A DNA stretch of 6,319 nt from an uncultured Hyphomicrobiales bacterium (GCA_905479595.1 CAJQND010000186.1:1-6319); one strand, 5' to 3'; numbered from the stretch's first letter, positions 1 through 6,088 are shown. The notes: generated by a model not told the origin, from the sequence alone. A program made the numbers and translations.

Positions 1-1
1 C

Positions 2-565
2 ATTATATTCGTTTTCCTGCTGGGGATCATGGTGGTGTTCCTTGTCCTGGCCGCCCAGTTTGAAAGCTATATCAACCCGATTGTGATCATGCTGACGGTG
101 CCACTGGCGATTGCAGGCGGGTTGCTTGGACTTTACCTCACCGGAAGCACCTTGAATCTATACAGCCAGATCGGTTTGGTCATGCTGGTCGGCCTGGCGG
201 CGAAAAACGGGATCCTCATCGTCGAGTTCGCCAACCAGCTCCGGGAGCGGGGCAAGTCGTTTGATTATGCCATCCTTAAAGCATCCGAGGTTCGGCTGCG
301 TCCGATCGTGATGACCGGTATCACCACCGCAACCGGCGCCATGCCCCTGATTCTTTCCACCGGGGCCGGGGCAGAGACCCGCATGGTGATCGGTGTGGTC
401 GTTCTGGCCGGTGTGTTGTCGGCAACGCTGTTTACCCTGTTTGTCGTGCCGGTGGCATACCGCCTGCTCTCCAGGCGAACGCATGCACCCGGGCAGGTCG
501 CCCGCAACCTTGCAAAAGAGTGGGACATGCTGAAAACAGGCCAAAACATCAAGCCAACGGGTTGA
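2..565 (+). CDS. RND efflux transporter inner-membrane subunit (AcrB/MexB type), C-terminal fragment
   Basis: This is the last 187 residues of a resistance-nodulation-division (HAE1-type) proton-driven pump. Such pumps sit in the inner membrane, work as trimers and, with a periplasmic adaptor and an outer-membrane channel, export drugs or other amphipathic compounds. The reading frame is open from base 2, so the first ATG at 29 is internal and the true start lies upstream of the window. The visible part covers about five membrane helices matching TM8 to TM12. They include the family signature LAAQFESY after the first helix, the GLAAKNGILIVEFA helix, the RLRPIVMTG motif, a GAGAETR loop, and the last helix ending in FVVPVAYRLL. 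A polar tail of about 35 residues follows. The usual length is about 1,030 residues, so roughly four-fifths of the gene is missing here. The family call is very secure. The substrate cannot be inferred because the porter domains are not in the window. Confidence 0.96.
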   Translation: MIFVFLLGIMVVFLVLAAQFESYINPIVIMLTVPLAIAGGLLGLYLTGSTLNLYSQIGLVMLVGLAAKNGILIVEFANQLRERGKSFDYAILKASEVRLRPIVMTGITTATGAMPLILSTGAGAETRMVIGVVVLAGVLSATLFTLFVVPVAYRLLSRRTHAPGQVARNLAKEWDMLKTGQNIKPTG

Positions 566-870
566 ATGAACGAATAAAAGATTTATTTTCTGTTGTAAAA
601 AAACGATTTCCCGCAATTCGGAAGGGAAAAAGAGTAAATCACTTCTATTTATCAACAACCTGTTAATAGGTTTCACCTACCACCATACAGCCAACCGTCC
701 CACATTGCCTCTTTCATTAAACGCTGTAATTTTAAAGTCAGTTTATGTGTAATACGAAACCAACGGCACGCTAGTGAATACTCGGGGTTAAACCAGATCG
801 ACAGGCTGAGCCTCTATGGAGACTTTGCTTTTCCACTTCAAACACGACAAAAGGCATTGGAGGCACGTTT
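566..870. other. intergenic stretch between the RND gene and the SOUL gene
   Basis: These 305 bases are AT-rich near the RND stop and hold no credible gene. The only small forward frame from an ATG (745-774, nine codons) has no ribosome binding site. Just after the RND stop, AATAAA (573-578) and TTTATT (582-587) can form a weak AT-only hairpin running into a U-rich stretch, a poor candidate terminator. A second arm pair, TTTCCC and GGGAAA around 605-627, has its T-run only when read on the minus strand. Another short pair, AACCT and AGGTT, lies near 657-672. A promoter for the SOUL gene is expected here, but I find no good -35/-10 pair. The best is TTGCCT (705-710) with TAATTT (727-732), which is weak. 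Just before the next gene, GGAGG (859-863) is a strong ribosome binding site. Confidence 0.5.
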
Positions 871-1500
871 ATGAATCGAGCTGCCTTGATTGTTCTGGCC
901 ATAGCGGCCATGTTGACCGGAGCAACGGAGACGATGGCCATCGAAGAAGCCAAATACGAAGTAGTCAAAAAAGACAACAATTTTGAAATCCGTGACTATA
1001 CACCTCACATTGTTGCCGAAACCCTCGTGGTGGGAAGCCTCGAGGATGCTGGTAGCAGGGCATTCAAAATACTGTTTGGCTACATCTCAGGCGAAAATCG
1101 ATCACGTCAGAAAGTTGAGATGACGGCGCCTGTTTCTCAACAGGCAAAACCTGAAAAAATTAAAATGACGGCGCCTGTGGGCCAGCAGCGGATGGAAGAT
1201 AAGTGGGCCGTTAGCTTTATGATGCCGGCCTCGTACTCGCTTGAAACGCTTCCGGAGCCGGAAAATCCCAAGGTAACCCTGCGCCAGGTACCCGGTCGAC
1301 GGATGGCTGCCGTACGTTATTCCGGCTTCTGGAGTGAGCAGGGATATCTCAAGAACAAATTAAAACTTGAAACATGGATTAAAGAAAACGGGCTCAAGAT
1401 TGATGGCGATCCATTGTGGGCCCGATACAATGCTCCATTTACGCCTTGGTTTTTGAGGCGAAACGAGATTATGATTCCAATAGCTACGGATGCAAATTAG
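871..1500 (+). CDS. SOUL-family heme-binding-like protein, exported
   Basis: This 209-residue protein belongs to the SOUL/HEBP family, whose animal members bind heme or related tetrapyrroles. The bacterial members are poorly characterised. Residues 1-23 form a signal peptide: a basic MNR start, a hydrophobic stretch and a likely cut after TMA. The mature protein is therefore probably periplasmic. Family hallmarks follow: YEVVKKDNNFEIRDY (29-43), a doubled MTAPV motif (84-88 and 99-103), the RMAAVRYSG strand (144-152), and the closing YNAPFTPWFLRRNEIMIPI block (186-204). The length is normal for a secreted bacterial SOUL protein. The ATG is well supported by GGAGG seven bases upstream and by the signal peptide. 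It is probably transcribed alone, because more than 300 bases separate it from the RND gene and a structured spacer follows it. The family assignment is secure, but heme binding in this protein is inferred only from the family. Confidence 0.93.
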   Translation: MNRAALIVLAIAAMLTGATETMAIEEAKYEVVKKDNNFEIRDYTPHIVAETLVVGSLEDAGSRAFKILFGYISGENRSRQKVEMTAPVSQQAKPEKIKMTAPVGQQRMEDKWAVSFMMPASYSLETLPEPENPKVTLRQVPGRRMAAVRYSGFWSEQGYLKNKLKLETWIKENGLKIDGDPLWARYNAPFTPWFLRRNEIMIPIATDAN

Positions 1501-1509
1501 AAGCGCTTC
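1500..1509. repeat. 10-base perfect palindrome at the SOUL stop codon
   Basis: GAAGCGCTTC is a perfect palindrome that includes the last base of the SOUL stop codon. It could be a small protein-binding site or chance. No T-run follows, so it is not a terminator on its own. Confidence 0.35.
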
Positions 1510-1516
1510 CTTGGCA

Positions 1517-1556
1517 AGATGTATTGAATATGGGTTCACCGTGAACAGATACATCT
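1517..1556. repeat. nested inverted repeat between the SOUL and SRPBCC genes
   Basis: Outer arms AGATGTAT (1517-1524) and ATACATCT (1549-1556) are perfect 8-base complements. Inside them lies GTTCACCGTGAAC (1534-1546), a palindrome with 6-base arms around one central C. The inner hairpin joins the outer stem through an uneven internal loop of nine bases on one side and two on the other. No U-run follows, so it does not look like a standard intrinsic terminator. It ends 23 bases before the SRPBCC start codon, so it could be an operator for the downstream genes, a 5' leader structure, or an RNA processing or 3'-end stabilising element for the SOUL message. The symmetry is seen directly in the sequence; the role is inferred. 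Confidence 0.5.
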
Positions 1557-1579
1557 AAACCTGGTTCGGAGAAACTTTC

Positions 1580-2020
1580 ATGGTGATCACAGCAGAGATC
1601 GAAATCAACGCCCCCTTGAGCGTTGTGTGGCGAACGTTCTCCCAGATGGAAAATTGGGATGACTGGAACACAGCCTGCCGCAGTTGCTGCATCGTTTCCG
1701 GGGACGAAGCCCTCTCCGCCGGGACCTGCTTTACCTTCGTTATTCGTCCATTGGTTTTCCCATTGAAAGTCCAGCCAAAAGTTGTAAGCTGTGATCCGGG
1801 ACGCGAGGTCGTCTGGGAGGGGGGCAAGATGGGAATTAACGCTTCACATACCTGGCAGTTTCGCGAAGAAAACGGAAAAGTCACCTTGCTCAGTGTCGAG
1901 CGCTTCACGGGGCCCATGGTTTGGGTGGGATATCTCTTACGTGTACCCAAGCGGTTGCACCGGTTGACACTAGAGTTTTTGCAGACGTTAAAATCCGCCG
2001 CGGAAGGGTGCAGCGCATAA
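1580..2020 (+). CDS. SRPBCC-fold (START/polyketide cyclase-like) protein
   Basis: This 146-residue soluble protein has the pattern of the SRPBCC superfamily, a helix-grip fold that encloses a hydrophobic pocket for lipids or other apolar ligands. The first strand is followed by an INAP motif (9-12). Next comes the first helix, with VWRTFSQMENWDDWN (16-30), whose spaced aromatics are characteristic of this family. Later strands alternate with turns such as GREVVWEGG (74-82), HTWQFREENGK (90-100) and VTLLSVERFTG (101-111). A C-terminal helix closes the domain. There is no signal peptide or membrane segment, so it is probably cytoplasmic. The ATG is supported by GGAGA (1568-1572) seven bases upstream. 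It has five cysteines, including a CRSCC cluster at 33-37, which is unusual for the fold. Ligand and reaction are unknown. It is the first gene of the compact run that continues to the glycosyltransferase. Confidence 0.82.
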   Translation: MVITAEIEINAPLSVVWRTFSQMENWDDWNTACRSCCIVSGDEALSAGTCFTFVIRPLVFPLKVQPKVVSCDPGREVVWEGGKMGINASHTWQFREENGKVTLLSVERFTGPMVWVGYLLRVPKRLHRLTLEFLQTLKSAAEGCSA

Positions 2021-2098
2021 ATGAGCGCACGTCGACCAGCAATGGCCACAGCGCGTTGTCGCCTGAATGACATATTCGCCCAAGACGGTGGGACCGCA

Positions 2099-2581
2099 AT
2101 GATCAAACGTCTCTTTCGTGATAAAATCGGCAGACCGATCCTGAACTTGCTCAAGCAAGGCATCTCGCCTGAACGGCTGTCTCTAAGCATCGCCTTCGGC
2201 GTCGTGATCGGGATGTTCCCGGTTTTGGGGGCGACGACCCTGATCTGTGCCGCCATCGCCATCGTGTTGCGACTCAACCAGCCCGCTATTCAGCTATTCA
2301 ACTATCTGGTCTACCCACTGCAGATTCTTATGTTGATTCCGTTTATGAGTCTTGGCGCATTCATCTTCCAGGGGGACCCGCCTCCATTTTCGGTTCAGGA
2401 GTTAAGCGCGCTTTTCCGGCAGGATTTCTGGGGCACCATCGCTTCCTTTTTTGAAACGATACTATACGCTGTCGTCGCCTGGCTTCTGGTATGCACGCCG
2501 CTGTTTGCCGGAATTTATGCGGTATGTGTCCCGATACTGAAAAAATTCGGGCCTATCGCCAAAAATAACGTGTCTGATTGA
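2099..2581 (+). CDS. DUF2062-family integral membrane protein
   Basis: This 160-residue protein matches the DUF2062 family, small inner-membrane proteins of unknown function common in Gram-negative bacteria. The diagnostic block is SPERLSLSIAFGVVIGMFPV (23-42), followed by a hydrophobic helix up to IAIVLRLN (53-60). A second membrane region covers about 66-90 (FNYLVYPLQILMLIPFMSLG). After a polar loop with a PPP turn (94-96), a third hydrophobic region spans about 120-147 before a basic tail. I chose the ATG at 2099 because MIKRLFRDKIGRP is a typical family start and a GGTGGGA ribosome binding site (2087-2093) sits five bases upstream. An ATG at 2021, directly after the SRPBCC stop, would add 26 residues with no membrane or domain features. 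Some DUF2062 domains are fused or adjacent to glycosyltransferases, so the neighbourhood here is compatible, but no role is proven. Confidence 0.85.
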   Translation: MIKRLFRDKIGRPILNLLKQGISPERLSLSIAFGVVIGMFPVLGATTLICAAIAIVLRLNQPAIQLFNYLVYPLQILMLIPFMSLGAFIFQGDPPPFSVQELSALFRQDFWGTIASFFETILYAVVAWLLVCTPLFAGIYAVCVPILKKFGPIAKNNVSD

Positions 2582-2644
2582 CGAAATCTTTCTCATGGTA
2601 CTCAGAAATTGTCTGCCAATATTTTTAGGAATCAGGAAATTATC

Positions 2645-3262
2645 ATGGACCTGAAGAAAACCCGCTTCACCGAAATGCTCATTGAGGCAAACGGCTTTAA
2701 TCCGGACGACTTTCAAAGTTGGCTTTTCTGTCCAGGCATGCGCTTTGATTCACCGGACAAGTGGTGGGGTGATTTGGGTCGGCGTGATTTCTCGCATGAG
2801 GGTATCGACCTTTGCCTGTATAGGGATGGTTCCGGGCGGGTGCGTCGCCTCAATCACGACACTCGCATTCCGGTGATGCACGACGGCGTGGTCAGATCCA
2901 TTTTTGCCGACTATTTGGGTCAGGCCGTGGTTATACAACACAAAAAGACCCAACCTGAAATTGATACGTTGATATCGATTTATGCCCACACGAGGCCACT
3001 GGATCACATAAAACCCGGTGTTATCTTATCACTGGGGGATATCATCGCCACCATCGCCGACACAAGCCGATTAAAAGTAAACATCCTGCCGCATCTGCAC
3101 GTCACGTTTGGGCTCCCGTCCCCGGAACTTGTCTTCGAAAAATTCATCTGGAATGACATGCGCGATCCCGGCCTGGTCGACCTGTTGAATCCACAGGGCG
3201 CCATCGATTGGCCCTGGCTCGCACTGGACCCACAAAAAACGAAGCGGCTATGTCCGGACTGA
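2645..3262 (+). CDS. M23/LytM-type metallopeptidase domain protein without signal peptide
   Basis: This 205-residue protein carries the complete motif set of the M23 (LytM, lysostaphin-like) zinc peptidases, which usually cut peptide crosslinks in peptidoglycan. The first ligands are in HEGIDL (H51, D55), the YAH motif gives H115, and HLHVTF gives H150 and H152, with H152 the expected third zinc ligand. Glycine-containing strands between them (MHDGVVRSIF, GQAVVIQH, IKPGVILSLGDIIA) follow the beta-rich LytM order. The N-terminal 45 residues are polar, rich in aromatic residues near the domain, and lack a signal peptide or membrane anchor. That is unusual for an enzyme whose family works on the cell wall. 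The ATG at 2645 is preferred because AGGA (2634-2637) lies seven bases upstream; a TTG at 2609 would add 12 residues. It ends 12 bases before the radical SAM gene and is very probably co-transcribed with it. The fold is secure, but cell-wall cleavage is uncertain. Confidence 0.85.
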   Translation: MDLKKTRFTEMLIEANGFNPDDFQSWLFCPGMRFDSPDKWWGDLGRRDFSHEGIDLCLYRDGSGRVRRLNHDTRIPVMHDGVVRSIFADYLGQAVVIQHKKTQPEIDTLISIYAHTRPLDHIKPGVILSLGDIIATIADTSRLKVNILPHLHVTFGLPSPELVFEKFIWNDMRDPGLVDLLNPQGAIDWPWLALDPQKTKRLCPD

Positions 3263-3265
3263 GGA
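3261..3265 (+). promoter_or_regulatory. ribosome binding site supporting a TTG start of the radical SAM gene
   Basis: GAGGA overlaps the stop codon of the M23 gene and lies nine bases before TTG at 3275. No in-frame ATG occurs upstream of the cluster-binding cysteines, since the next ATG (codon 72) lies after them. TTG is therefore the most likely start. The overlap with the previous stop suggests translational coupling. Confidence 0.6.
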
Positions 3266-3274
3266 ACGCAGCTT

Positions 3275-4132
3275 TTGAAAACACCCCGCCGCCATCGCAA
3301 TATCACAGCAACGCGTTTGTTCTCAGATGCTTACCAGTTTATTCGTGCCCAATCTTTTGTCGCTAACCGGTTCGGCAGGCAGTTTCATCCCAGCCGCAAT
3401 TTCATTGAGATCGACATCACTTACCAGTGCAACTTGACATGCATAAACTGCAATCGTTCATGCACGCAGGCCCCGAGTAATCTGGAAATGCCTGTCGCCG
3501 GTGTAGAGGCCTTTATCAAGCAGAGCATTGAAAAAAAGATCGCCTGGAAACGTATCCGTATTCTGGGCGGAGAGCCAACCCTTCACAATCGTATTTTTGA
3601 CATTATCGACCTGTTGATCAATTATCAGAAGACGTATAATCCTTCTGTAAGGCTGGTGCTGGGAACCAATTTCTTCGGGAATCGCGTTCATCGGGTGCTG
3701 GAGAAGCTGCCTGACGCGATCACGCTAAAAAGTACGCTGAAGTCTTCGCGCGTCAATCTATTTAGGCCGTTTAATGTGGCACCTGTCGATACGCGTTTTA
3801 ACCGATTCTCCGACTACACCTGCGGTTGCCGCATCATAAAAGAGTGCGGTTTAGGATTAACGCCTTCAGGGTATTACATGTGCGCCGTAGCCGGTGGGAT
3901 CGACCGGATCTTTGGTTACCAACTGGGGAGGAATGAGCTACCGGATGACGCCGACACGTTGTCGGACCAGATGTCCGCATTTTGCCGTTTATGCGGCCAT
4001 TTTGGCTTCCAGTGGCCGACACGGAGAACCAAACGATCCGAAACGTGGCGACTGGCCTATCGGCGTTTTAAAACCATTGAACCTCTTGCTGACAAGGTTA
4101 AGGATGACGGTCCCGCATATGAGCCACCTTAG
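3275..4132 (+). CDS. radical SAM enzyme with additional C-terminal cysteines
   Basis: This 285-residue protein is a radical SAM enzyme: an iron-sulfur protein that splits S-adenosylmethionine to make a radical for difficult chemistry. The cluster motif CxxxCxxC is at C52, C56 and C59, directly after the strand FIEIDITYQ, with a further cysteine at C63. The SAM-binding GGE motif is at 98-100 (ILGGEPTLH). A second cysteine group lies near the C-terminus: C183, C185, C191 and C203, then C237 and C240 in a CxxC. This resembles the auxiliary cluster-binding region of SPASM/twitch-type enzymes, although the spacing is not a standard match. The N-terminal 40 residues are basic and there is no signal peptide, so the protein is cytoplasmic. 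It starts at TTG and its end overlaps the glycosyltransferase start. SPASM-type relatives modify peptides, but others act on sugars, lipids or cofactors. The family is secure; the substrate is unknown. Confidence 0.9.
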   Translation: MKTPRRHRNITATRLFSDAYQFIRAQSFVANRFGRQFHPSRNFIEIDITYQCNLTCINCNRSCTQAPSNLEMPVAGVEAFIKQSIEKKIAWKRIRILGGEPTLHNRIFDIIDLLINYQKTYNPSVRLVLGTNFFGNRVHRVLEKLPDAITLKSTLKSSRVNLFRPFNVAPVDTRFNRFSDYTCGCRIIKECGLGLTPSGYYMCAVAGGIDRIFGYQLGRNELPDDADTLSDQMSAFCRLCGHFGFQWPTRRTKRSETWRLAYRRFKTIEPLADKVKDDGPAYEPP

Positions 4133-5408
4133 AATACTGCATGTGATCGGACAGAGACCGGAAATGACCGGAAGTGGGATCTATCTTGAAGCGATGATCA
4201 GAGAATCTCAGAAACACGGGTTTTCAAATTACCGGGTTGCCGGTGTCCCGGCTGGCAATATTCCATCCTTGAAGGATCGGCCTCAAACCGAAGGCGCCTG
4301 CGTTTTTTTTGAATCGGAGTCGCTCAATTTCCCTGTTACCGGCATGTCGGATGTGATGCCCTATAAAAGCTCTTTGTTCAAAGATTTGAAAGGCGGACGC
4401 CTGACTTCCTATAAGTCGGCGTTCACCCATGTGCTAGAAGATGCAGTCAACCAGTTTAATCCGGATATCATCCACACGAATCACCTTTTTTTACTTTCGG
4501 CCCTGGTAAAAAAACTTTTTCCGACGATTCCCATCGTGGCAACCTGCCACGGCACGGAACTGAGACAATACAATAATTGCCCGCATTTAAGACGTTTCGT
4601 AAAACGCTACTGCCGGGGCCTGGACAAGATCATTGCGCTGACAAACGATCAGAAAAGGAATATCCATCGTCTGTATGGCATCCCATTAAATCAAATTATC
4701 GTTGTCGGTGGCGGATATGATCAAACGATGTTTACCCGGAGCCCGAAATCACCGGCGGGAACCGTTCATATCCTCTATGCCGGAAAATTCAATCGTAGCA
4801 AGGGCGTTCCCTGGCTGCTGAGGTCACTGACTAAAATCGAGCACCATGACTGGCACCTGCACATGGCGGGAAGCGGCAAGGGACAGGAGTATAACCACTG
4901 CATTGACCTCGCAGAAAAATTGGGCCGAAAGGTTACCAACCATGGTTATGTGACCCACCATCAATTATCGGGACTGATGAAAAAAGCCCATGTCCAGGTG
5001 CTGCCTTCATTTTTTGAAGGTCTACCCCTGGTGCTCTTTGAAGGCTTGGCATCCGGCTGCCGGATCATCACCACCGAATTATCCGGTTTCGATGAGATCT
5101 TCGGGAATGCAAGCAGAGAGACGATCGATCTGATTCAACTGCCGCCCCTTGAAACCATTGACCGGCCCTATCGAAAAGACGAGGCCCAGTTGGAAGATGC
5201 GTTATGCCAACGCATTCTTGACATGATGGCGGTGGTAAGAAATTCTCCGGATGTTGTCGACCCCCAAGCCGAAAAAATTGCATCCCATTATACCTGGCCC
5301 CGAATTTTCCAACGCACGCTATCCGTATACAGGGATGCGGTTGATCAGAAAACCGGATCCGCCCCCCCTGGCCAGCGGAAAGGGCGCGGTGGAGCCGCTC
5401 TGTATTGA
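4119..5408 (+). CDS. family 4 glycosyltransferase (GT-B fold)
   Basis: This 429-residue protein moves a sugar from a nucleotide donor to an unknown acceptor, probably at the cytoplasmic face of the membrane. The N-terminal Rossmann-like domain starts with LRILHVIG (4-11) and contains a TGSG loop (17-20). It also has the PDIIHTNH strand (115-122) and CHGTEL (143-148), all typical of GT4 acceptor domains. The C-terminal donor domain begins near HILYAGKFNRSKG (217-229), continues through GSGKG (251-255), and carries the family's paired glutamates E300 and E308 in FFEGLPLVLFEGLASG. There are no membrane helices. The start overlaps the radical SAM gene by 14 bases. An alternative ATG at 4104, with AAGG six bases before it, would add five residues. 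After about residue 410 the tail turns low in complexity and basic. Acceptor and donor sugar cannot be told from the sequence. The family call is very secure. Confidence 0.94.
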   Translation: MSHLRILHVIGQRPEMTGSGIYLEAMIRESQKHGFSNYRVAGVPAGNIPSLKDRPQTEGACVFFESESLNFPVTGMSDVMPYKSSLFKDLKGGRLTSYKSAFTHVLEDAVNQFNPDIIHTNHLFLLSALVKKLFPTIPIVATCHGTELRQYNNCPHLRRFVKRYCRGLDKIIALTNDQKRNIHRLYGIPLNQIIVVGGGYDQTMFTRSPKSPAGTVHILYAGKFNRSKGVPWLLRSLTKIEHHDWHLHMAGSGKGQEYNHCIDLAEKLGRKVTNHGYVTHHQLSGLMKKAHVQVLPSFFEGLPLVLFEGLASGCRIITTELSGFDEIFGNASRETIDLIQLPPLETIDRPYRKDEAQLEDALCQRILDMMAVVRNSPDVVDPQAEKIASHYTWPRIFQRTLSVYRDAVDQKTGSAPPGQRKGRGGAALY

Positions 5409-5458
5409 TACAAGATCATGGTTTTTACGTCTGTTATTATTCCCTGAAAAATTGTATC

Positions 5459-5464
5459 AAGGAG
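5459..5464 (+). promoter_or_regulatory. strong ribosome binding site before an alternative TTG start
   Basis: AAGGAG lies six bases before a TTG at 5471, which is in frame with the NimA-like gene at 5537. If used, it would add 22 residues ahead of MRRKGK. The family normally starts near MRRK, and GGAAAGGGA precedes the ATG at 5537, so the downstream start is preferred. This site nevertheless matches the ribosome binding consensus better. Confidence 0.35.
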
Positions 5465-5536
5465 CCCTCATTGGAACGCTGCATGATCAGATTCGGTGGG
5501 TGTTGGCAAACAATCGATGGAAAGGGATCCTTTACC

Positions 5537-5995
5537 ATGAGACGAAAAGGCAAAGCGGTTTCGGATGCGTCAGGCATCAACGCAATTATTGAGAAAGCGA
5601 CGGTGTGCAGGCTTGGGATGGTCGACGGGGAAAGACCCTACGTGGTTCCCCTGAGTTTCGGCTACCGGGAAAATACGCTTTATTTCCATGGCGCGTTGAA
5701 AGGCCGAAAAATTGACATCCTTAAAGAAAACCCGAACGTATGTGTTGAGTTCGATGTTGCTGTTGAAGCGCAAAAGGATGTCGACGCATGCAATTGGAGC
5801 ATGAAGTTTCAGAGTGTTATCGGATTTGGAAAGGCGTCGATAGTCGAAGGACTGGAACTGAAACGCCAGGCGCTTGGCATCATCATGGCCCAGTATTCCG
5901 ACAAAACGTTCGCGTTTCCCGAAAACAAGGTCAAGGCAACGGCGGTGATCAAGGTCGAGATAGAAAAAATGACCGGCAAACAATCTGGTTATTAA
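5537..5995 (+). CDS. NimA-like FMN-binding split-barrel protein (pyridoxamine 5'-phosphate oxidase family)
   Basis: This 152-residue protein has the split-barrel fold of pyridoxamine-phosphate-oxidase-like flavin proteins. It most resembles the subgroup containing NimA, the 5-nitroimidazole reductase that gives resistance in anaerobes. Visible marks are CRLGMVDGERPYVVPLSFGY (24-43), LYFHGALKGRKIDIL (48-62) with the conserved His51, NPNVCVEFD (65-73), FQSVIGFGKA (91-100), and the terminal IEKMTGK (142-148). Length and motif order are normal for the subgroup. There is no signal peptide, so it is cytoplasmic. The ATG at 5537 fits family starts and has GGAAAGGGA about ten bases before it; an in-frame TTG at 5471 is possible. 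A 128-base gap separates it from the glycosyltransferase, so it may have its own promoter, although none is evident. Many such proteins have no role in drug resistance, so the function remains open. The fold is secure. Confidence 0.92.
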   Translation: MRRKGKAVSDASGINAIIEKATVCRLGMVDGERPYVVPLSFGYRENTLYFHGALKGRKIDILKENPNVCVEFDVAVEAQKDVDACNWSMKFQSVIGFGKASIVEGLELKRQALGIIMAQYSDKTFAFPENKVKATAVIKVEIEKMTGKQSGY

Positions 5996-6014
5996 CGAAT
6001 GCTGATACCCACAC

Positions 6015-6029
6015 CGCCACCGGATGGCG
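6015..6029. repeat. small inverted repeat after the NimA-like gene
   Basis: CGCCA and TGGCG are separated by five bases and form a GC-rich 5-base-pair hairpin. No T-run follows, so termination by this element alone is unlikely. Confidence 0.3.
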
Positions 6030-6067
6030 ATTGGCAGCCGCGCTCCCGCACCAAACTCAGCGCACGT

Positions 6068-6088
6068 CCTTATTAAGGTTGCTTTTTT
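6068..6088 (+). terminator. weak candidate intrinsic terminator after the NimA-like gene
   Basis: CCTTA and TAAGG surround one central T, and six Ts follow after four more bases (6083-6088). The physical stem is only about four base pairs with a three-base loop, which is weak. The position between the NimA-like stop and the EamA start is right for a terminator, but strength is doubtful. Confidence 0.3.

Noticed and set aside
605..627. TTTCCC/GGGAAA arm pair as a terminator
   Set aside because: The adjacent T-run is present only on the minus strand, and no minus-strand gene lies to the right that would need it.
158..676. A 172-codon open frame on the minus strand opposite the RND gene
   Set aside because: It is antisense to a secure RND coding region, its translation is rich in His, Gly and Cys with no recognisable domain, and it looks like a by-product of the codon pattern.
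745..774. Nine-codon open frame as a leader peptide for the SOUL gene
   Set aside because: It has no ribosome binding site and no run of regulatory codons, and lies almost 100 bases from the gene.
1555..2277. A 240-codon minus-strand open frame opposite the SRPBCC and DUF2062 genes
   Set aside because: Both plus-strand genes have recognisable families and ribosome binding sites; the antisense translation shows no domain or plausible composition.
3894..4118. Possible N-terminal extension of the glycosyltransferase by 75 residues
   Set aside because: It lies wholly within the radical SAM gene in another frame, and the GT4 fold begins normally at MSHLRILHVIG.
5251..5592. 113-codon open frame across the glycosyltransferase/NimA-like junction
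   Set aside because: It overlaps two secure genes in another frame and shows no recognisable motif.
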